NCBI GenBank assembly: GCA_003427395.1
Contig: BFEA01000089.1
Coordinates: 1,857,193-1,910,431, forward strand
Length of the DNA: 53,239 bases
Source: Chara braunii
Taxonomy: Eukaryota; Streptophyta; Charophyceae; Charales; Characeae
Direction of reading: 5' to 3'
The position numbers and the translations under genes are program-made. A model generated the notes under the pieces. It worked only from the letters and a program-made list of their open reading frames with translations. It did no database searches and was not told where the DNA came from. How positions within the stretch are numbered: position 1 is the stretch's first letter; the number at the start of each line of letters is the position of its first letter. Below are positions 12,216-25,060 of this stretch, piece by piece.

Positions 12216-12238
12216 TGTGTTTATTTGGTTCTGAACGA

Positions 12239-12540
12239 GGAGGTCTGAGCCATTCTATAAGTTTAGGTGGCTCAATCTCTTCCTGCTTTATTTCGGGAAA
12301 ATGAACTTGATAGAGGGCATACCATTCTATAAGTTTAGGTGGTCTAGCCCAACGCCATGCACAAATTGGATCAGAGAGGAACGAACCAGGCAGCGAGTCA
12401 GAGTGTTCTATAAGTTCAGGTGGTCTGACTCAAAGCCCGCACATGCTGAAACCCAAAGGTCAATTTGACTATATTCTATTACTATTCTTGCCTATGAACA
12501 CGCTAGTCAGACTATTTTATAAGTTTAGGTGGTCCATGTA
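12239..12540 (+). repeat. Hairpin array, 5' LTR part
   Basis: Four units with the core ATTCTATAAGTTTAGG or close variants. The first is a perfect 7-bp stem, TGAGCCA (12246-12252) with TGGCTCA (12268-12274). The third has one stem mismatch relative to the 3' LTR. In the fourth (near 12510) the right arm has changed to GGTCCATG and no longer pairs. The rest of the array is hidden in the gap or lost in the 476-bp deletion. Confidence 0.7.
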
Positions 12541-12689
12541 TAGCTTATCACAATCAAAAGAGAGTATAACTAAGAGTATAACTAGAGCCATAGGAGTTAG
12601 TTTCAATTCCTGCATTTTCGGAGGTAAGTTTTTTTACTTAGATCAATTATCGCATTTTCTAGGATCTTTTGTTATACTTGGCTTTGTAT

Positions 12690-13015
12690 AAATTTTGGTA
12701 AGCTACTTTCTCTACGGGAAGCGCTGCCGAAATTTCTGCAAATTCAGGGAGTTAGTCAAATTTTGACTTTTCAAAGTTCGACTTGTCTAAATTACATATA
12801 TGACTTAGTAAAAATTTGGAAAGTCTCATTTTCTAAAGGGATTGCTACCCAAATTTTTGCTAATTCAGGGAGTTAGACGAAATTGAACTTTGAAAACTTG
12901 AAGGTTATTTTCTATTTTCATATTCGGACTGATATAAATTCTGGAATGACACTTTTCCTATGAGGAGCGCTGCCGAAATTTTCTTTGTTTAAAGGAGATA
13001 GGTTATATTTTGACA
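12690..13015 (+). repeat. About 125-bp tandem repeat in the 5' LTR
   Basis: Three degenerate units. Each has a TATAAATT...GG start, then CTACGGGAAGCGCTGCCGAA or a variant, a TTCAGGGAGTTAG-like word and a TTTGA-rich end. The same repeat has three units in the 3' LTR and five in the solo LTR. Confidence 0.65.
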
Positions 13016-14760
13016 GGTGACGATTCTGGTGATCCACCCTGTGTAGGGGAGATTATGTCAGAGTCTACCTTTGCTTTGGGCACTGCTTAGCAGTAGATTT
13101 AGGCTTAGTCAATTAGAAAGATTCTGAGTGAGATCGTGATATGGGGATTATTCCCCAAGGACTTATATTTTTAGCCCGGGGATTGACCTGTCTTGTGTTA
13201 CATGTCCTCTTGACCGTTTGATTCAGGATTTGGACTAGTTTCAGCTTGATCCTACGAGGATCATCTGTTGTTATCACTGATAACAGGTCGGTTGTCGATT
13301 CATTGGTTTGCGATTCAACTCCAATCCACTTTTCCCATTCAACCTAAAGACTTTAGCCCTGTGGTTTGAATTGTTTCATTGTGTTTTCAGCCGGACTTTA
13401 TTGAATGGCTATTTAACAAAAGTACTGAGTATTTATTTTGGGGAGTTGCGCAAAAGTGAGGTTTGTATGGCTAAAGCAAGGGGTATGAGCATAGAGATTG
13501 GTTGAAGTTGACCCCGTGTAGTGCGTTGACTTTTGTTGAATCTTTGATGTGATTGCAAGTATGTTTGTGGTTCGGACTCTGGATGTGACTGTCTGTGATC
13601 GCATATATGTATGGTTGTGATGAGCCCCACTGAGATTGTGAGAAGTGATCGTCACATACTTATTCCTCTTATATATGTATGTAAGTATATGTGTACCTAC
13701 GTTGGGAGTTCGCGTGGCCTTAAGGGCCCGCGTGTTAAAGGTAAAAGTTGAGGTCGGGTTTAAGATAAGAAAGGGCAAACCCATTTTTCTGATTGTATAC
13801 TTCTTAATAACTTCTTAGTCAGACGTTGGTCTTGGGCCAGGATTCGAGGTCGTTATCCAGGACATCCCAAGCCCCAGACTCTGCATGGAAGGAATCTTCC
13901 CCCGCGCAGAGCCTATTGGCTCTGCCTGCCGAGACTCTCAGGCCAAAGGCCGGAGGTCTCGCGGCGGCCGCACGACTATTCCTTCAGCCGTGCAATATCG
14001 TGAGGGATTAGACCATCACGATACTTCGAGACTGACACTTGAGTGTCATAAGCGGTAGTCGAATCCACGAGGGACTGCTTGATTATGGGTACTACATAGT
14101 ACGCTATCATTGTGACTGCTTCCGTACGCTTGCATTGCGAGTCGATATGATTGCGCTCTGCGTCCGCGCGGTTTTATACTAAGTCTCGCGCTCAACGCCT
14201 ATTTGATTTCCGCGTCGGAAAGTTATGGGATGACTACCGAGGGACTATGAGCGTTGTCGCGTTGTTTGTGTTGTGTCGCTTCGTGTATATGTGTGTATGT
14301 GTGATTTTATTTTTATGTTCTTTATAGTGGTGTGCGTGTGGCGTGTGGGATGCGTCCTAGTCGACCGACGACGAGTCGCGCTTGGGACCTTAGCCCCCCA
14401 AGATGCCGGTTCGTGTGCGGGTCCGATAGAGGCGTACTACCGCGCGTACCCCTATGCTACAACGAACGAGAAACACCCTCGGCTGGTCCACCTCTGCGAT
14501 TGCAGCTGATCAACTTTCGTACTGTGGACTGGTAGCTCGACGGGGATACGCCCACTGAAGGGAGGTGACAGTTCCCGTAAGGTGGAGGTAAGTCGTGCCT
14601 CGCGTAGGCCCTATCCTGTCGTAGGCGCTCTAGGGAGGTATGGTTGGCGCACTCGGTTGGAGCGGCTTGCGAAAACTCCATGTATATTCGCGACGAGGAT
14701 TTAGACCAACTCCTGGTCCCACGCTGCCTTGTGCGGTGCCGGACCGATGCGCTTGACAGG

Positions 14761-14779
14761 TGGCGCCGTTGCCGGGGAT
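14761..14779 (+). promoter_or_regulatory. Primer-binding site, tRNA-Asp type
   Basis: TGGCGCCGTTGCCGGGGAT lies two bases after the LTR end. It is complementary to the 3' end of plant-type tRNA-Asp (ending in CCCCGGCAACGGCGCCA), a primer used by several plant Gypsy lineages such as Athila. It fixes the element's orientation and identifies 7726-14758 as the 5' LTR. Confidence 0.85.
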
Positions 14780-17700
14780 AACGGTTGCCTGCCGTTGTCC
14801 ATGGTGGAACGACATCCAGGTATGAGAATGAAAGAACTAGGCAAAATGAAAAGTTTTCTCTGGAATTTTATGGTTTAAACGATTGATGGTATTGGATGGA
14901 GGGCGAGTGAGAGATGATTGTATGAGATGGTTGTGGCTAGTGCAGTAACGATGGCACTGGAAGGATAGGTATTTTGACTATGTGCTCACGTACCTTGGCT
15001 AGTATGATGGTAGTCAGAGTTGGTACCTTTTCTGATCCTGATGATTGGCGGGTCTGAACGATGCTTTACATGTCTGATATGGCTAAGGTGAGATGAGGGT
15101 ATCAACACGGCTAATCGTGGAGTAGACCCTATACGGTACCTATTATGGCTAAAAGAGTTACCTGAGTGGTTATAAGAGATTATAGGGTACGTTGAGTTTA
15201 GGGTGAGGCCGAAGATGAGTAAGGGAGCCTATTGCGTTAGAAGTCATCGAGGGACTTCGCGGAGAGTTAGACTAAGGAGGCCGAAGACTTTATGAGCATG
15301 GGTTAAGATCCTTGAGTCTGGGTCCTAAGCGGTTGTTCGACTACGGGACGTAGGAAGTCTGTGTAATACCTTCTTTGTGAGAAGGATATCTGATCCTAGA
15401 GGCAGTTGGAGTAACAGTGAAGGAGCTAACACTTAGGTTATTTTACTTACTTTTCATGGGGCAAGGAGTTGTAACTGATGCTAGACCTCCGCTTGAACCT
15501 TTTCAGGTTTGGACCATCCACCTATATTTATAAAGTTGGAACTAAGGACTTGAGACTATCTTTCTAAGGGCATCTCTTGAGCTATGTGATCATACGCATC
15601 TATGTATGCTGGATCTAATTTAAGTGAACTTGCTTAATATCTGATTATGTGAGTTTGTGTACCTAATGTTATTTTATGATTACCTCTTCCAAAAATGTTT
15701 TTGTGTGGGCTGTTTATTTGAGGTATGTATGTGGACCTATTAGTCTGTAAGAATTTATATGAGTGTCTGAAGTCCGATTATCGACTTATGTTGTCTGTTA
15801 AAGTTTGTGTCTGGATTGCTCTTCGAAGAGGGGTAGAGACATTGCGCAGAATCCACGTCTGATGCGGATTCAGAGGTGAATGAAGAGACCGCCTTTTGAG
15901 ATAAGTATTTCTCAGGAAGTGGTCAATGTGTAAGGTTTACCCTAAGGAAGGTTGCAATCCTATGTTATTGTTCCCTTAAGAGATGACTTTGAAGAAGTTA
16001 TAATCTTGTTTTGGAGGTAGTAGTGAGACCCACGCCGGAACTATGTTCCTGGTCCATAGTGGGGTGTTATTGTTGTATCCTTTGTGATAAAATGAGTACA
16101 TTACTACTGAATAGGAGGAAAGTGTTTAAGTCTTGTTAGATCTTGGCCTATAAGGGAAGCGACTACTTCTTGCCATAGAAGAGTAGGGGGTGCATCCCCA
16201 ACTATTTTTTTGTCAAGTGGGTTCACCAGCACAGGACGGGATGGTACCACCCTAAGGGTGTATGGTGAGGTTGTTTATCTTGTCGGCAAGAGTCTGCAAG
16301 GAACGGATGCTGGAATCGGAGGGAGAAGCAGTGAGGCTTGATCCTTGAGTGAGACTCGGGGATTTAAGATGCTATCCTTTCTGAAAAGGATTACACTGCC
16401 CCTCGCCACAGTATACTTATGTCAAAGCCAGGGGAGTAAAGTGTGGTACTCTCACAAGAATTATGTCTGAGAGTGCTAACTGTTGGCAATCATATCCCTG
16501 ATCATAATGTGCCTATCATATGTTATGCCTGTTGACATAGGTTTGTCGTATGAGATATTTATGCTTTGAGTAACTGACTAACTTGTGTATGATGTGTGTG
16601 ATTATTACGAGTATTATTGTTGTCGGTTACTATAGTAATATATCGTTTTTCCATGAGTATTATAATTATGAATTTTTGATATCTATAAAGACAATATTAA
16701 CGTGATATATTACAATTATTATTTTTCTCTAAGTTGGGTGGTCGTAAACACTAAAAATTATGAATTTTAGTGAAAGGTGATTTGAAGTTAAGACTTCAAG
16801 GGTAGGGATGTTGGAACGCGATGATCATTTGGTAACGGAAGGCGTATGCTGGAGTTTTCTATGATGGACAGAACCCAGACCAGAGTGAAGGCAACTCAGG
16901 ATGTCTTATGCAAAGGAAAATCCTAACATGGTCTTGCCCGTTAGAAAGGAAGATGGACTCGAGGTATCCTTATCGAGGAGAGTCAAGGAATGAGAGTATA
17001 TCTCTTTCTGGTGGGGCACACTGATGGACGTGGGTATTTTCACTTGGATTGAGTCCGACTTTAATGATGATGAAGATTGCGCGATCGTAAGAGTGACCCT
17101 ATACGCATCTTCCTCATTTTGGGTTAAGCATGGGGTCAAGTTGGCACTTGGGCATGGGAGCTTGTTTGCGAGTCCATTGAGAATAGTTGAGGGAGCTGCG
17201 ACAAAATAGACGAGAAGAAGGGTTCATGAAAGAGAAGAGCGAGTGTTGACCCATGTAGAAGTCAAGCGTGCCGATGAATTTGGGCCTCCTTCTGACCTAT
17301 AGAGAAGTGTTTCGGGGGGACAAAAAAGGATAGAGGCCGCAGCAGAAGCCGCTTTGAGGACGCGCGAATGGGAATGTTGACGTTTTACGTGCGAACTGAT
17401 ATATCGCATGTACATGGACCAAAGGTTTTTACCCCATAGTCAAGGACTAAGAGACATGGTCAATATTTTAGATGCTTATGCGAGCTCCCACGATCCAGAT
17501 GACAGGGTTGTAGATTGGGATGAGGTCCGGACAGTAGCAGGGCGATAGAGGGTGCCCTTGTATTCTGCCAAGGAACGTCTCCTAGGAACTTGTGTATATA
17601 CGTGCACATGAGAGTCAAGGTAGGAGGCTAACTGATTGTGTGATTCCGACCCTTTGTTTTAGTTTACAGGATCTTGACTATATACAGAATGGGTAGGAAG

Positions 17701-19978
17701 ACGTGTAAATATGCTTTAGTGCATTGCGTGTATATGTCAGATCATAAGAGACCTCATGTTAAATTGGATAAGCAGGTTTTTAGGCTTTGCGTCTACTCAA
17801 AGGTAGACCGGTTAGAGTATGAGAATGAACCTCACGTATGTATGGGCCGCTGAAGCTAAGTAACGGATGAGGGTATGGTTTGTAATATAGACCTGGGTAC
17901 ATCATAAGGTCATGCGAGGATGCGATCTTATTAGGATGATTGATTTGACTTTGATTGTGACATTTGTCCTCCTTTAAGACATATACCTTCGTCCGAGAAT
18001 GTCTTCCTACGATTCAAGATGAGTTGATTGTGTTTTAAAGTTGAGTTTATCTTAAACCATACCATCCTGAGTTGTGAAAGGGTACGCGCCCATACGTTGT
18101 ATATAGGAGCTGCTCTAAATTGAGTAGATCCTGAGTTATGGTTTCAGGACGCTATGACCTAGAGAGTTAGTGTGCTAAGCCTCTTGCCATGCGAGTTGTG
18201 ATGAGATATGAGAGAGGAGTATGCGCGATGCTTTGATTCGAGGATGTTGTAAGCTTATGATTGATTGAGACGTGATGGACCTTGTGTTTCGGGTTGGATA
18301 TTTGGACATGTCTTGGGTTACTTGGATCCCTCCAATGTGAGGGGTGCGATTACGCCTGTTTAGAGCTGTTTCCGTTTAACTCTGACTAAGAAGGCTATGT
18401 TTTTGGGCAATGCTGGACCACTGGTGTCATCCTGAGTTGAGATTGTTCGACTCTATGTGTATATATGTAATTCAAGACTATGACTGTTTGTATTTTGAGT
18501 TGGGATATTATACCCCTATGTATATATTGAGTTGAGATTTTATCTAAGACTATTCTTTGTATACGACGACCTCAATCACTCTCACATGTGTGGTTTTATC
18601 CTAATATATGGTGAGTTTGTGTGAGAGATGTGTGGGATAAGTTGGTCTCTCGGTTTGAGTTGTTTTATGGTTGAGACCCCTTCAGATTAAGGAAGGTTGT
18701 AATGTTGTTTATTGGAAGACTCATTTTAAAAAGGAAGGTGTTTTAAAAAGGGTCGCGTGATAGTCCATCATAGAAAGAGAGGGATGGTTGAGAGACCATT
18801 GAGAGAGACCTCCTTCGTGTGAAAGGTGGTTGATAGATTTAAGGGCATGGTAAGCAAAGTTTGAGTTGATAAAGTTTGACGAGAAGAACCAGAAAGGCTG
18901 CTTTTGGTGGAATTGAGCGTGTCGCAAATCAGTGCATTTGGTAGATGTCATTGGGATGTGTGGTTTACTGTCTCTGACCAGTTCAGGGGCCATGGCCTAG
19001 TGAACCTGACGATGATTTCTGTTTATAATTGTGAGAAGGGTGTCGTGCTCTCTTTGTTGTCCCATAGGAAACTTGTAAACGCCTTTATGTGAGACAAACT
19101 CCTGCATAGTCCCGCAGTGGGCCTGTGGTTTGTTGCGACACACCGCCCGGACACTTGTGCTAATCCTGGGGCATTTTGAGGAAGACCAAGCTAAGCGGTA
19201 AAGGTTAGTACCTCTAGGGCGCAACCCCTAGTGGATGGCTGCTTGTCAGCACAACCTGGCAGCGGACCCTCGTCTACGAAAGGGGTAAAAGTTTAAGGGG
19301 TTATGCACGCCTTAGGGAATTACTCGGATGGGATGGCGGGGGATATGAGTCGAGTCTTTTTGGTAAGTCCTAGTTGAATGCTTATCAGGAGAAAAACTTA
19401 TCGTTGTGTAACCAGCGAAGGTATTGTCGCTAAGGTAACCATGCGGTAGGCCGTAGATCTGGCTCGATCAACCGGACTATGGTGGGTCAGGATGGAGACC
19501 TTGCATTTCTGTACTAGACTGCAGAAAGAGCTGAGATGAGATTTAAGTGTATATATGCATGTGTGTTTGATTGTGAGGATTTTCATGAGGAAGGCAAGAG
19601 TGTCTTCTAAGGTCTCATTAAAGGTTCGCGTCCCTGGCTATGACTCTCCTTACGAGGAAGAGTCTAACTAGGACACTCAACGAGAAGCCGACGTTTGTTT
19701 AGGACAAAGGGGAGAGGACAGTTTGAGAGGGTTTTTGAAACTTATGCTGTAGTATTGATGCGTAATACACCGGCGTCCCAGTGTCAGGGCAATGGAGACC
19801 CAGGTTGCAACCCTGGCGGGCATACAGTTGTGTGGGCGCAGATTGCTGGAGGCCTCGAACCTGAGTCTGTCGGCTAATCGGATTGGTTCCTTTCTCGTCA
19901 GCATTTGGAGTGCGGATGAATTTATAGCTTTTGATTTGGCGAAGCGATGGGGACGTCGCTTAATATGGTCCGATAAGC
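14780..19978 (+). other. Non-coding interior of the giant-LTR element
   Basis: About 5.2 kb with many stops in all frames. I searched by eye for zinc-knuckle, protease, RT (YxDD, LPQG-like), RNase H and integrase motifs and found none. The base composition leans to T and G on the plus strand, with frequent GAGTTGA and TATGTGTA words. A purine run (GACAAAGGGGAGAGGACAG, from about 19702) lies some 260 bp before the 3' LTR, too far to be the polypurine tract if 19979 is the LTR start. Confidence 0.6.
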
Positions 19979-20711
19979 TGTCGGTGCGAATACCCTTACA
20001 AGGGTATCCGCCCTGGTTTTTGCAAGCGACATAAAATAAGGTTAAAAGTTTAAGTATTTCGCGTGAGGCGCGGCTGCGCCAGTGGTTTACGTTGGCTGAA
20101 CGATTGACTAAGAGTAGAGAGTGTGTGGGCGCGCAAAATTGAGGCGCGCACGATCTTTTATTTTTTTGGTTGATGATTGTTGAAACCAGCGTTGATCGCC
20201 GACCAAATTTTTATTTTATGATAGGATTTAAAAAAAAAATTGCCTTTTGATTGATGCACTTGCTTATGACGTGTGCTACGTGCGGAAGACAGCATCGACA
20301 ATGACATGGGTCGGCATGACAGCAAGGTGGGAGTGAGGGTAGGACCGCGAGAACGAGCGACCGCACGATGGACGCGAAAGACTAACTGCCATAGGGTAGC
20401 TGGTCGGGATCATGGCAGTAGTAGTAGTCTTCCTTTCCCTCCTCCCCTCTCGCTGTGCGGTCACGGTTTGATCTTTAAATTTTTTGTGCCTATTTTTATT
20501 ACTTTACTTTTGTTTTTGTGCTATCCCTTTTATTTTTGGGCGCGACCCCGGAACCGATAGTAGATGCGGGTCGAGGAGTTCAATGTGCATGCGAGCGGAC
20601 GAGTGATTGGCCCACGAGGCGGAAGAAACCGAATGGCGGTGATTGTCACGGCGAACCCTCCGCCAACTACAATCTGTAGTAGAAGGGAGCGTGAGCATGG
20701 GTATTGGGCCC

Positions 20712-20719
20712 TATAAAAG
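20712..20719 (+). promoter_or_regulatory. TATA box in the 3' LTR
   Basis: TATAAAAG in the same GGGCCC-flanked context as 8421-8428. Its conservation between LTRs supports a real U3 promoter. It is absent from the solo LTR at 47892-51054 because of a 4.4-kb deletion. Confidence 0.55.
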
Positions 20720-23700
20720 GTTGATATGAGCCTGGGCGACGCCGGGGCACCAGGGCAGGGCCGCGGTGTGGCTCAGTCTCGCCTGGAACCCTCGCCCACT
20801 TTGGGTTTTAAGGTCCCCAATTGTCCCTTGCTATTTCCACTAAGGCCTATGTTGGGGCATGCTGCAGTTTTGACCATGTTAAGGGTCTGCAACAGGCGGC
20901 GCCACTGGTATTGCAGTTGTCGACTGTGTAGGGTCTGCCCATTTGGGGCTTGAGGCGGTAGAGGACTCCACCAGAGTGGAGCGGGGGAGGGTCGGCGTAG
21001 CGAAGCTCAACAACGATACTGCCACGCGATTCGGCTGCCGGACTCGGACGTGGGGGCGGAGGACTCAGAACCGTCTGGCGGACGATGCCCTTCGCAGTCT
21101 TCTATCAGAAGAGGGAATCGTCAGGCAAGCCGTGGTGCTCGGCGCTGCTGGTCACGGGAGGCTGAGGACGAGAGCGACGGGGTGGTGAAAAACGGTGGAG
21201 GAATCCGGCTTGGAAAAGCACGCCGGATACATGTGATGCAAAGCAGTGACAGGCGCTCGAGTTGGGCAGCAAGGCAGGGAGTGACGGACGAAGTAACCAG
21301 GACGGATAGGTGATAGGGCCAGGCCCGCTACGTTTTACCAGGCACAGAGCTAGCAGCAGCGGGGCGACGGACAAACGCAAAAGGATAAAGAAGAAAATGA
21401 ATCCGGGCGCGAAAGTGCGTCGGGTGCATGCATGACAAGAAAACGGAGATGGCGGAGGAGGAAAGTGAGAGGCGATGACAAAGAATGAACTACTGGCCCG
21501 ATCCTTGATGGAATCGGGCGGAGTAAGAGTTGGGTTCAAGATTTTTGGGATGGGCGAATCCATAATTAAAGTTAGTTCTAGCTAAAAGTTAGTGGGTTAG
21601 GCGCGACTAAGAAAAGGAGTGCGCGGAGTGATGGCGGAGACCAACGAAGAGGAAGGGTGAAAATGTGATAAGTCGGTCATTTCTTGACCGTTTTTTACGG
21701 CGTTTTAGGCCGGGGCGAGCATGATTGTGAAGTCAAATTAGGGAGGGAGTAAGTAGAATAGGAGCAAGGAAGAAAAGTCAGTGCGTCGAAGCTATGGCGG
21801 GAGAGGAATGGAAGGAGAGGAAAAAGGCATTGTTTACTCGTTAGTGGATATATTTCTGTGAGGGAGGAACCGTCTCGGAGGTTTTAGGCGCGGGCGACCA
21901 CGAATCCGTGGTTGGATTAGGCAGACGATTAGTAAGTTAGGAATTAGTAGAAAAAGGGGGTGCGTGAGGATGGCGGGATGGCTGGCCAAGAGGGCGGAAG
22001 TCTCGTTCGATTCACTTTGAAAACGAGAACAAAAGGGGGCTAGACAGAGGTTCGAGACCATTGCGAATCCATGGCGATGTCGGATTTCGCAATGGAGTAG
22101 CAAGTTGGAGGCACAGGGCGCAGGAGTTGCGCGTGGGGAAGGGAGAAACGACTCCGTAAATTAGGATGCATTTGTCCACTATTTAGTGAGAGATTCATTC
22201 TCATTCTGTACATCGGTAAGTACAGGAGCTGGGTCGTCTATCACAGTCGTGGAGGTCCTCCCCCTCGTAACGCACTCTTCTTTGTACCATGATCAAGGTT
22301 GTCATGCTGCTCTCTGTAGATGTCGGCATCATTGAAGTCTTCCCAGCAGTGCGCTCAACTGGAGTGCTCGTCGTGGGGCTTGTACAGACATTTGGAGCCA
22401 CGCTAGTGTTCGCCGGAGTGATCAGTTCTGGGCCGGAGCCCGCTCGTGTATGTTCGGGGGTGCACCCAGAATCCGTGAAGGATGGAGGGTGAGAGGGGAA
22501 CAAACATCTACCTAGAAATAAAATTGCAGAATGAATGGCGGTGACAGCTTTGAAGATGGAAAAATCGGAGTCGACAAAATGGCGTGAAGGAGCTATGTGG
22601 AAGAGGGAGGCGAACAAGCCTTGGCAGAAGCGAGGGACGAACAGGCCGTGCACGAGGAGCCGAACGTCGAGTTATAATAACTAGTTTTGTTGGCAGGCTA
22701 GCCAACGGATGCACTCTGTGTCACTGCGCAGGACTGCGGATTGTTGGTCGGTTGTGCATCCGCTGAGCACCTACGCGCGCTAACTGTGGTTTACCACGCC
22801 TATGGGTGCTAACGTTGTGATTGCTATTGTGCACATTGAGTTGTGCTGCACAGTGTCTCGTTCGCTGGTGAGTCAAAAAAAACGTAGAGGGTGCAATACT
22901 CGCCGTAGTAGACGTGTTTGTTGCTTGAGCAGCGGGATGATTTATCTCGAAGGAAGGAACAGTTCATGGCTCGTCGGATGGGCTAATACAGCAGACCATA
23001 TTGGGATTGAGTAAACAACATCCATCAGGCGTTAAGTGGTGGTCTATACAACCGACAACGGCGTATACCGCTGACCACATCACTGCTGGCGTCCGGTGCC
23101 ACCATTTCACTTCAAAACGACCAAGACTGTGCTACTCGGCTCTATGATTGTAGCCAACATACATCAGATCCTGTACTTCACTGTGCATCTAGCTGAGTAA
23201 GCAGGGTTTTTTTTATTGCCCTACTGCTGTGTCTGTGGTGGGGCACTGTGTAACTTACGGCTGCCGCTATTTCTGAGCTGCGAATTGCACAGAAATCAAC
23301 CGCTATCAAATAAAGCCTACTGCCGTTTTGCTATTGTTGCGGATGGCGCTCAACCGTGACAACAACTTTTGAATGAGAGCATCGCGGGCGCGCCCTATTC
23401 AAACACCACCTTTCTAGATTGCACGGTTGGTTTGTTCAAGAGGAAGCAACATCGTGGCTCGGGGGAGTGGTCAAGTGTGCATAAGGGGGCATTGCTGCGA
23501 GTACGAGGGTCGCCAGAGAGTCAACAACTGAAGATTTGACTTTGGTAGGCCAAGTTGTTTTGCGCATCTGGCCATGCGGGGCCCTCAGGCGAGCGAAGGT
23601 ATCAAAGCCCTCTCCTGAGAGTTCAGTTGTCCCCCTCTGGTATCTCGAGAGTCTCAGACCCCTTATCTTCTGCCCTTCTTACTCTAAGCCTAGTCCTGAT

Positions 23701-24106
23701 GTGAGAGGAAGGCGGCAGGCGGCAGGCGGGATTGCAACCCGTAGGACCGCAGCAAGGCCTACGTGGGAGGTTACCCCACCGATTGCGGGAGCTCTGCCGG
23801 AACTTAGGAGGAGTTTTGGAGGCAGGGAACTGAGAGGTAACCACCCATCTCCCTCTATAAACCAAGATTATAGCCCCTATCTGTATCGCCCATTGCATGT
23901 TTGACTGAGTATATGGTATGCGACCCTACTTTGACTTTTTGTCTGACTTTCGGTACTTAAACCATATTAAATAAAAGAATGTTTTGGCAATCTCAGTTTC
24001 AACTTTTGTTGACTGTGTGAAAGCAGACTGTTTAAAGAGATTGCATCTGGGAAAGGGCATGATGAGAAACAGTTTTTGCGTGAGGTTTGACTGGGTTATC
24101 AAGGTT

Positions 24107-25060
24107 GGGAGGTCCCCATAAGTTTGGGGAGACCCAGTGCTTTGTTTATTTTGGATTATGTGGAGCGTCAGACCATTCTATAGGTTTAGGTGGTCTGATT
24201 GCTCTGGAGGCTGGGAACCCCNCATAAGTTTGGGAAGACCTAGNGTTGTGGATTTGCATGGAGAATCNGATNATTCTNTAAGTTTAGGTGATCTAGTTGC
24301 TCTGACTTGCGAGGGCTAATTGTGTTTGACTTTTTCAGGGGCCAAGTGCATTCTATAAGTTCAGGTGCTTTGGTTGCTTTGTTTATTTTGGGTTTTCCTG
24401 TGTTTATTTGGTTCTGAACGAGGAGGTCTGAGCCATTCTATAAGTTTAGGTGGCTCAATCTCTTCCTGCTTTATTTCGGGAAAATGAACTTGACAGAGGG
24501 CATACCATTCTATAAGTTTAGGTGATCTAGCCTAATGCCACGCATAAATTGTATCAGAGAGGAACGAACCAGGCAGAGAGTCAGACTGTTCTTTAAGTTC
24601 AGGTGGTCTGACTCAAAGTCCGCACATGCTGGAACCCAAAGGTTAATTTGACTGTATTCTATTACTATTCTTACCTGTGAACAGACTAGTCAGACTATTC
24701 TATAAGTTTAGGTGGTCTGACTATAGCTTATCACAATCAAAAGAGAGTATAACTAAGAGTATAACTGAAGGTAATTTGGGTCGGCTGAGCATTGTTTCTA
24801 AGATGAATGGCTCAGCCCTACGCCCACTTTGAAGATTAAATTCATATATATATATAACTTGACTATTTAAACAGTTCAGACCCTTCAGGGCGACCAAAAT
24901 GGCCTAGGCATATGCCCAAAGAAAAGAAAAACAGTTGTGCTCTTTGTTCTGTGTATACTCTTTGGCTAAGTTAGACTCATTCCATAAGTTTGGGTGGCCT
25001 GACGCTATGCCTGGCTAAGTAAGGCACATTCCATAAGTTTGGGTGTCCTGACCTTATGCC
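24107..25060 (+). repeat. Hairpin array with shared core and variable paired arms
   Basis: About twelve units, spaced roughly 40-105 bp, centred on CATTCTATAAGTTTAGGTGG or variants. The flanking arms differ but pair with each other: GGTCCCC with GGGGAGACC (24111-24134), TCAGACCA with TGGTCTGA (24168-24198), CCAAGTGCA with TGCTTTGG (near 24342-24373), TGAGCCA with TGGCTCA (24429-24457), GAGTCAGAC with GTCTGACTC (24578-24614), TAGTCAGAC with GTCTGACTA (24687-24723), and GGCTGAGC with GCTCAGCC (near 24783-24818, different core). The last units near 24970 and 25020 pair poorly. Variable yet complementary arms suggest selection on a stem-loop. Function unknown. Confidence 0.8.

Larger units (their letters stand above)
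7726..14758 (+). repeat. 5' LTR of the giant-LTR element
   Basis: Aligns along its whole length with 19979-27376. I counted about ten mismatches in the first ~190 bases. It contains a TATA box at 8421-8428, an assembly gap (11261-12215), part of the hairpin array (12239-12540), a ~125-bp tandem repeat (12690-13015) and a perfect 16-bp palindrome of TGACACT and AGTGTCA arms at 14033-14048. Relative to the 3' LTR it lacks about 476 bp (equivalent to 24769-25244). The open frames inside it, including a 275-codon antisense frame at 9565-10392, have no recognisable domain and are broken in the other LTR. Confidence 0.85.

Noticed and set aside
11117-12304. Long open frames of 375-395 codons
   Set aside because: Almost entirely made of undetermined bases in the assembly gap; only the short ends are real sequence.
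19702-19720. Polypurine tract of the giant-LTR element
   Set aside because: It lies about 260 bp before the 3' LTR start; a true tract should abut it, and the sequence between is not shared with the 5' LTR.
24107-24730. CRISPR-like array (repeated core, variable spacers)
   Set aside because: Spacing is irregular, the cores vary, the variable parts pair with each other, and the context is a eukaryotic LTR without cas genes.
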